From Siphonobacter sp. SORGH_AS_0500 (GTDB taxonomy: Bacteria > Bacteroidota > Bacteroidia > Cytophagales > Spirosomataceae): a stretch of DNA of 64,000 bases. The DNA lies in contig NZ_NHPP01000001.1 of NCBI RefSeq assembly GCF_002838835.1, forward strand, positions 421,699 through 485,698. Direction: 5' to 3'. The position numbers and the translations under genes were made by a program. Of this stretch, positions 35,721 to 45,560 are shown piece after piece. The notes under the pieces were generated by a model. The model was not told the DNA's origin. It made no database searches and saw only the letters and a list, made by a program, of their open reading frames with translations. Each line of letters opens with the position of its first letter. Within the stretch, counting starts at the first letter, position 1.

Positions 35721-37931
35721 TTATTTGACTTCCGTTAATTCAATCATAACACTGGTACGTTTCAGGTTAGCGGCGGGATTGAAACCCACGCTCATCAGGA
35801 AATCTCCAGTATAAACGGCGTCAGGCGTAATGCTGGACTTTGTGCCGGGGTATAAGTTCAGTTCTTTCAAAGCGTATTTTTTCCTGGGGTCCAGGCCTTT
35901 CAATACGATAGGTCGGCCCGTACCTACGCCATACCGACTGCTTACCATGTAGGTAAACCAAACCGACCGCGATTTATTTTCATTCACGAATTGCAAGGAA
36001 GCATACTCATTTTCGCGAGGATTAGCCAGTCGATACAAGTCTCCGTGCCAAACCAGATCGCTGATTTTTTTATAGGTCTCTACCGATTGCTTGCTAAATT
36101 CAAAGTCTTTTTCGTCCAGCTTACCTACCACAATATCGTAACCCAACTTACCCATCATTGCCACATCCGTTCGATACTTCAGTGGTTGCTTGCCCCAATC
36201 CGTTACGTGATTACAATGAGCAATGGTTGGGAAAAAGTACGAATACTCCCACTGCATAAACACCCGCTCCAGCGGATCAGTATTATCACTCGGCCAAAAT
36301 TCGGTGAAATATTTCAGGGCCTCATAATCCACGCGGCCACCGCCCCCTGAGCATAACATCATGGGTACTTTGGGGTATTTCGCCCGAACCCGTTCCAATA
36401 CTTTATACAAGCCTTTCACGTAATCCACGTAAAGCTTCGAGTCGGCCTGTTTGCTGTTTTTCAGATACTCCGAGTGAGCATTATAAATCACCGCATTACA
36501 GTCCCATTTAATGAAGGCCAGGTCAGGATTTTTCGTGAATAACTCGTCCAATATACCATATACAAAATCCTGAACTTTAGGATTAGATAAATCCAGTACT
36601 AACTGATTACGGAAATAATGTTCAGGACGCTCGGGCTGTTTGATTACCCAATCCGGGTGCTTTTCGTAGAGTTCACTCTTGGGATTCACCATCTCCGGTT
36701 CAACCCAAATACCGAATTTTACCCCGGCTTTCTGAGCCTCTTTTACTAGATAACCAAGGCCATGAGGTAACTTTTTGACGTTCTCTTTCCAGTCACCCAA
36801 ACCCGCGTTATCACCATTCCGGGGATACTTATTAGCGAACCAGCCATCATCCAACAGAAACAGATCCACGCCTAATTTTTTACCATCTGCGAAAAGTCCG
36901 GTTAACTTCTGCTCATCAAAATCGAAATACGTCGCTTCCCAGTTGTTCAGAAGTGTCAGACGCGAACCTTCGCCGTCCAGAATTCGATACTTACGAGCCC
37001 AGCGGTGCATGTTACGACTGGCCTCTCCTTTGCCATGATCCGAGAACGTATAGATGAACGAAGGCGTTTTCAACTCCTGTCCACTGGTCAACGGATATTC
37101 CGAGGCGTGAGGATTAATCCCCGCGATTACACGAAGATTATTATACGTATCGGTCTCAAAATCAATCTTGAAGTTACCCGACCAGCCCAACGTTCCGAGT
37201 AATACTTTCCCGGTTTCTTCCGTAGCCTTTTGATCAAACGAAAGCATGAAGCTCGGCGGTTGAAACAGGTTTGCTCGCGTGCCTAATTTGGAATCCAGCG
37301 AGAGAATTCCGGCCTTCAATTCGGTGGTTTCGGGATTCATTTCGTGAGCCCAGCTCCCGTGGTAATGCGTGAGATGGAAAGACTGTCCCACAAAATACAG
37401 GTTTGCCGACGCGTATTTATTGAGCGTAATCGTCCCTTTCTCGTTGTTACGAATCGTGCTCCATTGCTCCACTACGTTCTCTTTCCGGTAGGTTTTATAA
37501 TACAGGCTTACCTCAACGGCATAGGCGGGATCTTTCAGTACTACGGTAGTTAGCGTAACGTTATCATCCACTTTCTGCATTTGATGGCTCTGGTATTGTA
37601 ACTCCAGCGAAGTATTCCCGTCGGCATGCGTAACTCGAATGGCGGGTTCGAAAAGATTCCAGGTTCCACTGGGGGTATAAGCCGAATTAGAAATCCCCGA
37701 GTTTTCGTCATTCTGGCGGCTTTCTTTCGTTACCAGAGCATATTCATTCGCTTGTTGCAGCCGCGTACCGAAGTAACTAATCCCCAGCCGTTTGCTACCA
37801 TCGGTTTGTAATACCAGAGCGTTCTGCTCGGTTTCGATGGGAATGACGGTTTGCTGGGCGTATACGAAGGAAGTGGTAATAATAGTCGCAAGAAAACTGG
37901 GAATCCAGCGGGCGGATAAACGGTTTTGCAT
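35721..37931 (-). CDS. Alpha-galactosidase, GH36
   Basis: Started at the ATG at 37931 (MQNRLSARWIPSFL), 736 residues with a signal peptide ending near FVYAQQ; the longer frame to 37988 adds an unlikely tail. Regions: N-terminal beta-sandwich, then the (beta/alpha)8 barrel with FLLDDGWFANKYPRNGD, the nucleophile Asp in LAFIKWDCNAVI and the acid/base Asp in EFWPSDNTDP. A C-terminal beta domain follows. It hydrolyses terminal alpha-galactosides (for example raffinose-type) in the periplasm or outside. No sugar-uptake operon is directly attached. Confidence 0.93.
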   Translation of the reverse strand: MQNRLSARWIPSFLATIITTSFVYAQQTVIPIETEQNALVLQTDGSKRLGISYFGTRLQQANEYALVTKESRQNDENSGISNSAYTPSGTWNLFEPAIRVTHADGNTSLELQYQSHQMQKVDDNVTLTTVVLKDPAYAVEVSLYYKTYRKENVVEQWSTIRNNEKGTITLNKYASANLYFVGQSFHLTHYHGSWAHEMNPETTELKAGILSLDSKLGTRANLFQPPSFMLSFDQKATEETGKVLLGTLGWSGNFKIDFETDTYNNLRVIAGINPHASEYPLTSGQELKTPSFIYTFSDHGKGEASRNMHRWARKYRILDGEGSRLTLLNNWEATYFDFDEQKLTGLFADGKKLGVDLFLLDDGWFANKYPRNGDNAGLGDWKENVKKLPHGLGYLVKEAQKAGVKFGIWVEPEMVNPKSELYEKHPDWVIKQPERPEHYFRNQLVLDLSNPKVQDFVYGILDELFTKNPDLAFIKWDCNAVIYNAHSEYLKNSKQADSKLYVDYVKGLYKVLERVRAKYPKVPMMLCSGGGGRVDYEALKYFTEFWPSDNTDPLERVFMQWEYSYFFPTIAHCNHVTDWGKQPLKYRTDVAMMGKLGYDIVVGKLDEKDFEFSKQSVETYKKISDLVWHGDLYRLANPRENEYASLQFVNENKSRSVWFTYMVSSRYGVGTGRPIVLKGLDPRKKYALKELNLYPGTKSSITPDAVYTGDFLMSVGFNPAANLKRTSVMIELTEVK

Positions 37932-37989
37932 AGGGTAAGAGTTGAAATGAACCACTAAAAATAAAGCCTGAAATCTTTTCCTGAACACA

Positions 37990-38015
37990 AAAAAGGCAGC
38001 CGTTTCCGACTGCCT
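37990..38015 (-). terminator. Terminator of the lipoprotein gene
   Basis: GGCAG and CTGCC arms flank CCGTTTCCGA with an upstream A run (T run on the minus strand). It lies between the lipoprotein stop and the galactosidase start. Confidence 0.55.
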
Positions 38016-38060
38016 CCAAATTGCATCAATAAATGATAAAATACTATTAAACTGTGGTTC

Positions 38061-38765
38061 TTATTTCGTGCAATTGGTCTTACTCAACGTAATTCCGTTG
38101 ATGAAGGTAATATTCTTATGATCCTGAAAAACGGTCTTTCCTTCTTTATCATTCACCGGACCAAAACCCTCGACATACGTATCGCCTTTTTTCAGAAAAA
38201 TCACCTCCCGAACCGACGACCGGCCTTCCGCATTAAAGCTATACTCGGCCAGGAGGGTATCTCCCTTTACACGACCATCCAGTGAGCCATGATTACTATC
38301 TTTTTCGTAAAGCTTGTAGGTTAAGTCTCCAGTAATGTTTCGGTTCTTTCTGGAAATGTGTAGATAAACCGTGTCTTTAGCGGTCATGTAAGCATAACAT
38401 TCCTCTTCGTTTTCCTGAGCCGAATCCAGCGTCTTGGTATACGTCAGGGTTTGACCGTCTTCCGTTTCTACGATCAAGGTATTATCCTTAATTGAGATAA
38501 CTTTAAGCGTATGATCATAGGGACTAGTCGAACCATTTTGTTGCTTTCTGCCGTGCAGAAGCAAGTTATCCCCCTGCATTTCCCAGGTTTGATAGTCTAT
38601 ATCACCCGCAGGAAAAGCCGATGCAATCCCCTCTTTGTCCAGGGTAAAACCAGTATCCGACTGATTTTCTCCGCTGAATGTCCATTTTCCAACTACTGAA
38701 TCTTTGTCTTTGTTTTGACAGGCTAGCAAACTGATGAGCAATAGGAACAGGGCAAAAGGTTTCAT
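38061..38765 (-). CDS. Hypothetical lipoprotein
   Basis: A 234-residue protein with a lipoprotein signal peptide ([16 protein letters not shown]; lipobox LLAC with Cys at 16). I do not recognise a family. [18 protein letters not shown] followed by [17 protein letters not shown] looks like a lipocalin-like strand-rich domain, and a second domain (residues about 120-225) has [17 protein letters not shown]. It is overlapped at its start by the DUF2256 stop codon (ATGA), so the two are translated together. Probably attached to a membrane facing the periplasm. Confidence 0.75.
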   Translation of the reverse strand: MKPFALFLLLISLLACQNKDKDSVVGKWTFSGENQSDTGFTLDKEGIASAFPAGDIDYQTWEMQGDNLLLHGRKQQNGSTSPYDHTLKVISIKDNTLIVETEDGQTLTYTKTLDSAQENEEECYAYMTAKDTVYLHISRKNRNITGDLTYKLYEKDSNHGSLDGRVKGDTLLAEYSFNAEGRSSVREVIFLKKGDTYVEGFGPVNDKEGKTVFQDHKNITFINGITLSKTNCTK

Positions 38766-38926
38766 AATGTTTCTGACTTGGGTTTGGCTTTTGATTTATT
38801 CATCCGGCATTGATCACTGCAATACACCACCTCTTCCCAGTTTTTCTCCCATTTTTTTCGCCAGCTAAAGGGCAACTGGCAAACAGGACAGATTTTGGAG
38901 GGAAGGTATGGTTTACGATGCGGCAT
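38762..38926 (-). CDS. DUF2256 domain protein (short gene)
   Basis: A 54-residue protein read directly from the minus strand: [16 protein letters not shown] at the start, then [19 protein letters not shown]. The pattern CxxC...W(R/K)KKWEK...YCSxxC is the DUF2256 signature, a small zinc-ribbon-like domain with unknown function. Its stop TGA (38764-38762) overlaps the ATG of the lipoprotein gene (38765). A 252-base open frame in another frame (38800-39051) covers the same place but makes no recognisable protein. The basic C-terminus ([11 protein letters not shown]) is typical of the family. Confidence 0.85.
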   Translation of the reverse strand: MPHRKPYLPSKICPVCQLPFSWRKKWEKNWEEVVYCSDQCRMNKSKAKPKSETL

Positions 38927-39266
38927 GGTTGGTTGTACCAATGTTTAATGATAAGCCGTAAATAAACTGTACCATTATCTTTTGCCCAGGCAACCAATGG
39001 CGATTTGGAGTCGCTCCATTTGGTAGATTCATTAAAATTTGGATTGATCACCGATACAGATAATTACCAAAGGCTTTACTCGGTTAAACTTATTACCGTG
39101 TGCAAGGATGACATTAGAGAAGCATAGGGACATGCGAAGAAATATCTCTTTTGTCTCCCATAAAACTATATTCTTTCGAAATGTCAATTCGATAAATAAT
39201 GACTAGCAGCGAAACCCCTAAAATGTTAACTAGTTGATGTTTTTTCCTCGTTCAATCCGGAAATCA
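38927..39266. other. Gap upstream of DUF2256, no gene recognised
   Basis: This stretch reads as AT-rich non-coding DNA with no family-like open frame. It is followed by the hairpin repeat at 39267. Confidence 0.5.
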
Positions 39267-39340
39267 TCCGCCCTGGTTGGTGTTCTTCACGAGCCATTCG
39301 TAAAAGCATAATGGTTGGTGAAGACACCAACCAGGGCGGA
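39267..39340. repeat. Large imperfect palindrome (module A of dispersed repeat)
   Basis: TCCGCCCTGGTTGGTG (39267 on) is mirrored by CACCAACCAGGGCGGA (to 39340), with GAGCCATT/AATGGTT arms and AAAAGCAT in the loop. The same module occurs at 41366, 41551 and 54979. It directly follows the minus-strand gene ending at 39351 and may also terminate it. Confidence 0.8.
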
Positions 39341-39350
39341 AACTGTACCA

Positions 39351-40589
39351 TTACCGATTGTAAGGATACTCATTGATCCAGTGAAATCCCCGACCCGTCA
39401 GGTTATAATCGCTGATTTTTTTACGTTTCAATCCTGCTTTCAAGTCTTTTCCTCGCCATGCTCCACTTATGCTCAAACTATCCTTTTGAAGCTGGTAATG
39501 AAAAAGGTGGGTTGAGGTTGAATCCCGGTCACTTTTTAAAGCAATGGTTTTTTCTTTTTCATCAATCTTCAACATAAAAGATTCAGAATTCCGGTTCATC
39601 AGCCGAATTTCAGCAAAATTGTTTTCCAGCAACAACTTATTCCAGCGAACGGTATCTGTCGTTAACGGCGGTAAAGTATCCTTTCCCAGAACAAAAGATT
39701 TCACCTCATAGATACCTCGCAACGGATGATCCGGTTTTCGCATCCACGAATGACCATTAATCGTTACAAAAAGCAGGAAGAAAATCACCAACGTTTTCCC
39801 GACTACGTGCGTAATGCGATGCCATTTCTTAGATAACACTACCGATTCGCGATTCAATGAGGAGGGTTTATGAAGGATGAAGAAATGGTAAAGGGCGGAT
39901 AGATCAGGAGCTAGTATAAAAAAAGCCAGTAAAAGCAGATAACTGGAAAACAGCTTTACGGGAATATCAAAGCTGAAATTCAGCATGACCACATTAGTCA
40001 TTACGGCAATGACAACCAAAGCTCCCAGAGCTTTAGTTCGTCTGAAAAACAGTAATAAGCCTCCTATCACTTCCCCTAAACCACCAAAAATGGAATAAGG
40101 TCGGGAAAGCCCCATCAGCCGCCAGACGATCCCCATGGGCGAGGAGTCCCCGTACGTTTGTTCCAGAGTATAGAAATCGGGATATCTGAACTGGGCTTCA
40201 AAGACTTTAACAAAGCCGTAAATCAGCATGAAATAAGCCAGATAATACCGCACGAAGGTTTGGGTTAGTACGTAAAGTAAGGGGTAATTAAATCGGTTTC
40301 GAAGAATCATTGCCAGTACCAGGGCAAGCGTTAACGCAAAAGTTGTGAGGACAACTAAATAGGCATAGTCAAAAGAAGTATCGCCGCTGCCTGTGTTGGT
40401 GATCTGCCTGACATCTTTCATCCTCAACACGGAGTTCCCTACTGTTTCAACCAGAGGTGTTAGCCCCAGCATCGCAACTAATGGCATAGCGTAACAAACG
40501 GAATAAATGGCTACAAACCATATGCCCAGGCGGCGTAGAAAAGACCAATGGTTAGACAAGGATAAAGGAGGTGTAGGCGTACTAGTCAT
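39351..40589 (-). CDS. DoxX-like membrane protein with soluble C-terminal domain
   Basis: A 412-residue protein with about seven to eight hydrophobic segments in the first 280 residues, then a soluble domain (about 290-412). The membrane part contains LAYFMLIYGFVKVFEAQFRY and IFGGLGEVIGGLLLFFRRTK, which resemble DoxX / DoxD-family proteins. The C-terminal part (NKLLLENNFAEIRLMNRNSE) has alternating strands like a lipocalin-like lipid-binding domain. No closer assignment is possible. The gene lies between a hairpin repeat and the dinB-like gene. Confidence 0.6.
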   Translation of the reverse strand: MTSTPTPPLSLSNHWSFLRRLGIWFVAIYSVCYAMPLVAMLGLTPLVETVGNSVLRMKDVRQITNTGSGDTSFDYAYLVVLTTFALTLALVLAMILRNRFNYPLLYVLTQTFVRYYLAYFMLIYGFVKVFEAQFRYPDFYTLEQTYGDSSPMGIVWRLMGLSRPYSIFGGLGEVIGGLLLFFRRTKALGALVVIAVMTNVVMLNFSFDIPVKLFSSYLLLLAFFILAPDLSALYHFFILHKPSSLNRESVVLSKKWHRITHVVGKTLVIFFLLFVTINGHSWMRKPDHPLRGIYEVKSFVLGKDTLPPLTTDTVRWNKLLLENNFAEIRLMNRNSESFMLKIDEKEKTIALKSDRDSTSTHLFHYQLQKDSLSISGAWRGKDLKAGLKRKKISDYNLTGRGFHWINEYPYNR

Positions 40590-40653
40590 AGAGGTAAGGG
40601 AGTTAAAATAGGCAAGGTTTGTAACTCATAATCAAATATTTAAAATTCAACAG

Positions 40654-40682
40654 AAAAAGCCAACCCGAGGGATTGGCTTTTA
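40654..40682 (-). terminator. Terminator of the dinB-like gene
   Basis: AAAAGCCAA pairs with TTGGCTTTT over CCCGAGGGA; an upstream A run gives the T tail on the minus strand. Confidence 0.75.
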
Positions 40683-40717
40683 AGATTTATTTAGAAGACT
40701 GCCTACTCTATCTAGTC

Positions 40718-41215
40718 TTAATGCTGGGTTTCGTCCGCACTTGGACCATAACTTCCGGGAATGGGAATGTTAAGTAACCGCAGGTAAACGCCCAATTGAG
40801 CCCGGTGGTGAGTAATTTGAGAAAAAGCCATTCGGATTACTTCGTGTTTAGGATCAACGTTGTAAACAATTTCACCGTTTCGTAAAGTCCAGGGTTTATT
40901 CAGGAGGGATTCATTTTCCGGGATTAACTGCGTCCGTCCATTCGCCAGGCTTTCCTCGAAAAAAGCCATCAAATCAGCATTATTCTGAATTTTCTTCTCT
41001 TCATAAGGAATTTTGGCAAAGTCCAGCTCGTCGGTAGTTAACGCCATGGTTACCCAGGTGGGTAGCTCTGCAATGTGGGTGGCGAGGTTACTCATTTTCA
41101 TGCTTTTCTGATGCGGAGCCCAATCCAGCTTATCGTCGGGAATCAGGGCCATAAATTTGCGGGTGGTGAGAGCTTCCTGCTCCATTTCTTTCAAAAACAG
41201 GGGAATTAGTTCCAT
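40718..41215 (-). CDS. DinB family protein
   Basis: A 165-residue four-helix protein of the DinB/YfiT fold. Metal-binding histidines are expected in LATHIAELPTW and in FSQITHHRAQLGVYLRLL, at the family positions. DinB_2 (PF12867) proteins often act as thiol-S-transferases or have unknown roles. The ATG at 41215 is followed by MELIPLFLKEMEQEALTT, a normal start. Confidence 0.87.
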   Translation of the reverse strand: MELIPLFLKEMEQEALTTRKFMALIPDDKLDWAPHQKSMKMSNLATHIAELPTWVTMALTTDELDFAKIPYEEKKIQNNADLMAFFEESLANGRTQLIPENESLLNKPWTLRNGEIVYNVDPKHEVIRMAFSQITHHRAQLGVYLRLLNIPIPGSYGPSADETQH

Positions 41216-41307
41216 CGTCTGTGTTGTTTTATGGTTCGATTCAAAACTAAAACCGCCCAGTGACAGCCCTATGTCAGTAGGTTTACTGTATCCTATTTTA
41301 AATTTCT

Positions 41308-41490
41308 GTAGAGACGCGATTGATTGCGTCTGGCCGGGAAATGGAAATCATTTAAATGGTAACATCTGCCCTGGTTGGTGTCTCCGCCAACCACTAGGCT
41401 TTTAGTAATGGCTGGTAAAGACACCAACCGACGGCGAATCACTACTACTAAAACAGCCTCTTACCCAGACGCGGTCAATCGCGTCTCTAC
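41308..41490. repeat. Full copy of MITE-like dispersed repeat (TIR + module A)
   Basis: It begins GTAGAGACGCGATTGATTGC and ends GCGGTCAATCGCGTCTCTAC, so the ends are inverted copies of one another and each is itself a hairpin. Between them is GGCCGGGAAATGGAAATCA, module A (CCCTGGTTGGTGTC... to ...GACACCAACC) and an AAAACAGCCTCTTACCCAG stretch. No open frame. Confidence 0.85.
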
Positions 41491-41540
41491 CTCATTAGGA
41501 TAGTAACAATTGACTCGGATTATCAGGGTTATTTCTTTAT

Positions 41541-41678
41541 GTATAGACACATCCCCCCGTGGTTGGTGAGGACACCAACCACTAGGCTTTTATAATGGCT
41601 GGTGAACACACCAACTAAGGCCGGAAATCACTAGTAATAAAATCGACTCTACCCAGACGCGATCAATCGCGTCTCTAC
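41541..41678. repeat. Second, 5'-degenerate copy of the MITE-like repeat
   Basis: The left end is eroded (GTATAGACAC instead of GTAGAGACGC). Module A starts near CCCCCGTGGTTGGTG, and the right end GACGCGATCAATCGCGTCTC is intact. It stands 50 bases from the previous copy in the same orientation. Confidence 0.8.
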
Positions 41679-41685
41679 CATAAAC

Positions 41686-41718
41686 AAAAAGGTCAGCCTG
41701 CTTAGCAGGCTGACCTTT
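41686..41718 (-). terminator. Terminator of secA
   Basis: AAAGGTCAGCCTGC pairs perfectly with GCAGGCTGACCTTT over TTA, preceded by an A run. A strong hairpin. Confidence 0.88.
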
Positions 41719-41776
41719 CGCAAAAGATAGGTTAGTGCGAGAACTCTACGCACAACACCCTAAACTCAACACAGCA

Positions 41777-44700
41777 TTAGTCGATTACGACACAAATACC
41801 ACGTTTAACATCTTCCTCTACTTTCTTATACTTCACATCACGCTCGATGCGACCATCGCTGTACTGAACTGATACCCGTTGGTTAGGTTCAATTTTGTTC
41901 ACGCGAATGGGCTGTTGACGCGGACGTTCTACCACCTCAATTTCCTCCAGTTCTTCTACCGAAGGACCATCGCCACCCGTAAGCCCGCTGACATCATCCT
42001 TACTTAATTGCAGTTGAGGCTGTGGTTCAGGACGACGGGGAGGTTGCGGAACCTGTGGCTGTTCTACGTGAAGTTCAGGAACATCGTAACGCATCAACAT
42101 CTGAACAATGTCAAAGTTTACTTTATTAATGAACTGCTTGAACAGGTCAATCGACTCGAATTTGTAAATCAGCAGCGGGTCTTTTTGTTCGAACACCGCA
42201 TTCTGAACGGATTGCTTCAGATCATCCATGTCACGAAGGTGCTCTTTCCACTCCTGATCGATTACCGTCAGAGCAATGTTCTTCTCAATCTCACGAGTTA
42301 CCTCACGTCCTTCGCTGTTCAGTGCTTTCAGAAAGTTCACCTGGAAGCCCATCACATGCTCGCCATCGGTGTAAGGCAATCCAATTACTGAATTTTCATT
42401 CACATTGCCCTGATTGGCTTCGAATAAGTCCTGGAAGAAAGGCTGCATCCGACGAGCGATGTCCGCTCCTTTCGATTGGTAATGTCCTTCTGCCGCGGCA
42501 TATAACTGCTGCGTGCGTTGCTCAGGCTTCAGACGAACAAATTCATCCTTGGTGAAAGGAACCTGAATCGCCAGTGTTTCGATTACGCGAAGTTCAAATT
42601 CTTCGAAACTAGGGTTATTGGAAACCAGTTCTTCGCAAACGTCATAGGTAATGTTGGCAATATCCAGAGCCAGTCGGTCACCAAACAGAGCATTTTTACG
42701 ACGCTTGTAAATGGCTTCCCGCTGGTAATTCATGACATCATCATATTCCAGCAGACGCTTCCGAATACCGAAGTTATTTTCTTCTACTTTCTTCTGAGCC
42801 CGTTCGATGGACGAAGTAATCATGGAGTGCTGAATTACCTCTCCTTCTTCCATACCCATTCGGTCCATTACCTTCGCAATCCGTTCAGAACCGAACAGAC
42901 GCATCAGGTTATCTTCCAGCGATACGAAGAATTGAGACGATCCGGGGTCACCCTGACGACCGGCACGACCGCGTAACTGACGATCCACCCGGCGAGATTC
43001 GTGACGCTCAGTACCGATAATGGCCAGACCACCCGCGGCTTTCGACTCGGGAGTCAGCTTAATATCCGTACCCCGACCGGCCATGTTCGTCGCAATCGTT
43101 ACGTTTTGCGAATGACCCGCTGTGGCTACAATCTCAGCCTCGCGTTGGTGTTGCTTCGCGTTCAGTACTTGGTGTTTGATTCCACGCATCCGTAACAGAC
43201 GGCTCAGGATTTCCGAGTTTTCAACGGAAGTAGTACCTACCAGCACCGGACGACCCGCCTTCACAAGCTCGTCGATCTCCTGTACTACTGCATTGTATTT
43301 TTCACGAACCGTTTTGTATACCTTGTCTTCCTGATCCTTCCGCGAAATCTTAAGATTGGTAGGATCGAAACGACATCGAGTTTGTAAATCTGCCAGAACT
43401 CGCCTGCTTCCGTTTCAGCCGTACCTGTCATCCCTGACAGTTTGTGGTACATACGGAAGTAGTTCTGAAGCGTTACCGTAGCGTAAGTCTGGGTGGCATC
43501 TTCCACCTTAACCCGCTCTTTTGCTTCGATTGCCTGGTGCAAACCGTCCGAGTAACGACGGCCTTCCATAATCCGGCCCGTTTGCTCATCAACGATTTTA
43601 ATTTTTCCGTCCATGATTACGTATTCCACGTCCAATTCGAACAGCGTGTGAGCTTTCAATAATTGGTTGACGGTGTGAATACGCTGGGTTTTGATTGAGT
43701 AATCACGGATAATCTCGTCTTTCTTATGAATTTTTTCTACTTCAGAAAGATCCGATTTTTCAATTTTATTCAGGGCAACTGACAAGTCAGGCAGAATGAA
43801 GAAGTTAGGATCTTCATTATTTGCCGTCATTACGTCGATCCCCTTTTCCGTCAGTTCAACCGAATTGTTTTTCTCTTCGATCACGAAATACAAGGGAGCA
43901 TCGGCTTCGGGCATGCGTTTGCCCTGTTCCTGCAAGTATTCGTTTTCGGTCGCCCGCATCACTGCCTGGTTCCCCTGCTCACTCAGATATTTAATCAGAG
44001 GCTTGTATTTAGGTAACCCACGGTGAGCCCGGAACAGAGCCAGCCCCCCTTCTTTGGTATTACCAGCGGCAATTAGTCGGCGAGCTTCGGTCAGGAAACC
44101 CTGAACCAGTTTCTGCTGCTCTTCTACCAGTCGGGAAATACGGGGATTTAATACTTCAAATTCCTGAACATCATTATCTTTCACCATCGGCCCACTGATA
44201 ATCAGAGGCGTACGGGCATCGTCAATCAGGACGGAATCGACCTCATCGACCATGGCATAATGGTGTTTTCGCTGCACGAGTTCTTCCGGGCTACGAGCCA
44301 TGTTGTCACGCAGGTAATCGAAACCAAACTCGTTATTGGTACCGTAAGTAATATCCGCCAGGTAAGCATTGCGGCGGCTATGTGTGTTAGGCTCGTGACG
44401 ATCAATACAATCGACCGTCATGCCGTGGAATTCAAACAGAGGAGCATTCCACTCGGAGTCACGTTTCGCCAGATAATCGTTGACGGTTACGATGTGAACC
44501 CCTTTACCGGCCAGGGCATTCAGGAAAGAAGGCAAGGTAGAAACCAGCGTTTTACCTTCCCCGGTAGCCATTTCTGCAATCTTACCCTGGTGTAACACTA
44601 CCCCACCAATCAACTGTACGTCATAGTGAATCATGTTCCAGGTAATGGGCTGGCCCATGACGTTCCAGGTATTTTTCCAGGTAGCTTTCTCCCCTTCAAT

Positions 44701-45141
44701 CACTACATTTGATTTGCGGGAAGCAACAAAACGGTCATGAACGGTAGCTGTTACCACCAGTTCACCGTTTTCAGTATAACGACGACCCGTCTCTTTCACA
44801 ATAGCGAAAGCACGGGGCAGAATTTCTAATAATACTTCTTCAAGTTTCTGATCAGACTGAACTTCCAGAGCATCAATTTGCTTGAAGAGCGAGTCTTTCT
44901 CATTAACGTCCAGATCTGGATTGGATTCAATTCGCTGACGGATGCTATCAACCTGGTCGGTGATAGGAGCCAGTTGTTGCTTGATAATAGACTTCAGAGC
45001 AGCCGTTTCCTGACGAAGCTGCTCATCGGTTAACTCTCTTAATTTGGCAAATTCGGCATTAATTTTTCCTACGTAGGGATATAATTCCTTTAGATCCCGA
45101 TCGGACTTAGTGCCGAAAATTTTGGTGATGAGTTTAAACAT
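41777..45141 (-). CDS. secA: Preprotein translocase ATPase SecA, split by a 1-base frameshift
   Basis: Two frames (45141-43285 and 43264-41777) hold one SecA; a missing C at about 43362 turns [11 protein letters not shown] into [10 protein letters not shown]. Repaired, it has 1121 residues. Walker A is in [11 protein letters not shown] (about 191-201), the DEAD-like motif in [18 protein letters not shown]-type [24 protein letters not shown], then in the second half [12 protein letters not shown] and [15 protein letters not shown] Bacteroidota insertion lies near residues 340-420. The C-terminal tail ends CVVID and has no CxCx8HC zinc motif. SecA drives Sec export. As secA is essential, an assembly error is the likely cause of the split. 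Confidence 0.92.
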
Positions 45142-45267
45142 AGCTATGTGCTAATGCACCGTTATTCGTGGTTAGTCAGCCGTTTTACCGAGCTGCTCTT
45201 TCATAATCCGGCCAGGTTAAGCGGATTTACATGAAACCCCAACCGGGGTACAACAATAGGTAGAATG

Positions 45268-45275
45268 CAAATTTA
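45268..45275 (-). promoter_or_regulatory. Putative -7 box of secA
   Basis: TAAATTTG on the minus strand (plus CAAATTTA), with TTG/TTTTTGG about 16 bases upstream as a -33 element. Confidence 0.5.
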
Positions 45276-45499
45276 CTTCATTCTTTTTACCCAAAAACAA
45301 AAAAACGATTCCTAAATACAGTTTAGAGTCGAAAGTGGTCAAAACGTTATATCAAAGCGACAAATTGACAGCTTTTCTGAACCGAAGCCCTGAGGCATGA
45401 AACTTTCAAACTAAAAAATTCGTTGTAATTTGCCGCCTGATACAAAACCCTAGTGCTGTATCATATGGAAAGTAAGCTTTGAAATTACGACTACTTTGA

Positions 45500-45523
45500 A
45501 ACGTTAGTTTGCTTACTAACGTT
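45500..45523 (+). promoter_or_regulatory. Perfect 9-bp hairpin in the leader of the gene at 45561
   Basis: AACGTTAGT and ACTAACGTT pair over TTGCTT, 37 bases upstream of the ATG. It has no T tail, so it is not a terminator; it may affect mRNA stability or be a protein site. Confidence 0.4.
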
Positions 45524-45560
45524 CTGTAATAGACACCATAACCCCTACTTCATTTTCACT

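Larger units (their letters stand above)
45142..45560. other. Divergent promoter region secA / hypothetical gene
   Basis: 419 bases with no gene recognised. On the minus strand TAAATTTG (45275-45268) with an upstream TTG about 16 bases away is a good secA promoter, giving a leader of about 127 bases. On the plus strand a hairpin lies at 45500-45523. Confidence 0.6.

Noticed and set aside
26764..37931. Polysaccharide utilisation locus around GH76 and GH36
   Set aside because: No SusC/SusD pair or dedicated sensor is present; the hydrolases are scattered.
38800..39051. 83-residue minus-strand open frame
   Set aside because: The DUF2256 gene in another frame over the same DNA is far more convincing.
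42518..42976. 152-residue plus-strand open frame
   Set aside because: Antisense to the second half of secA; no family resemblance.
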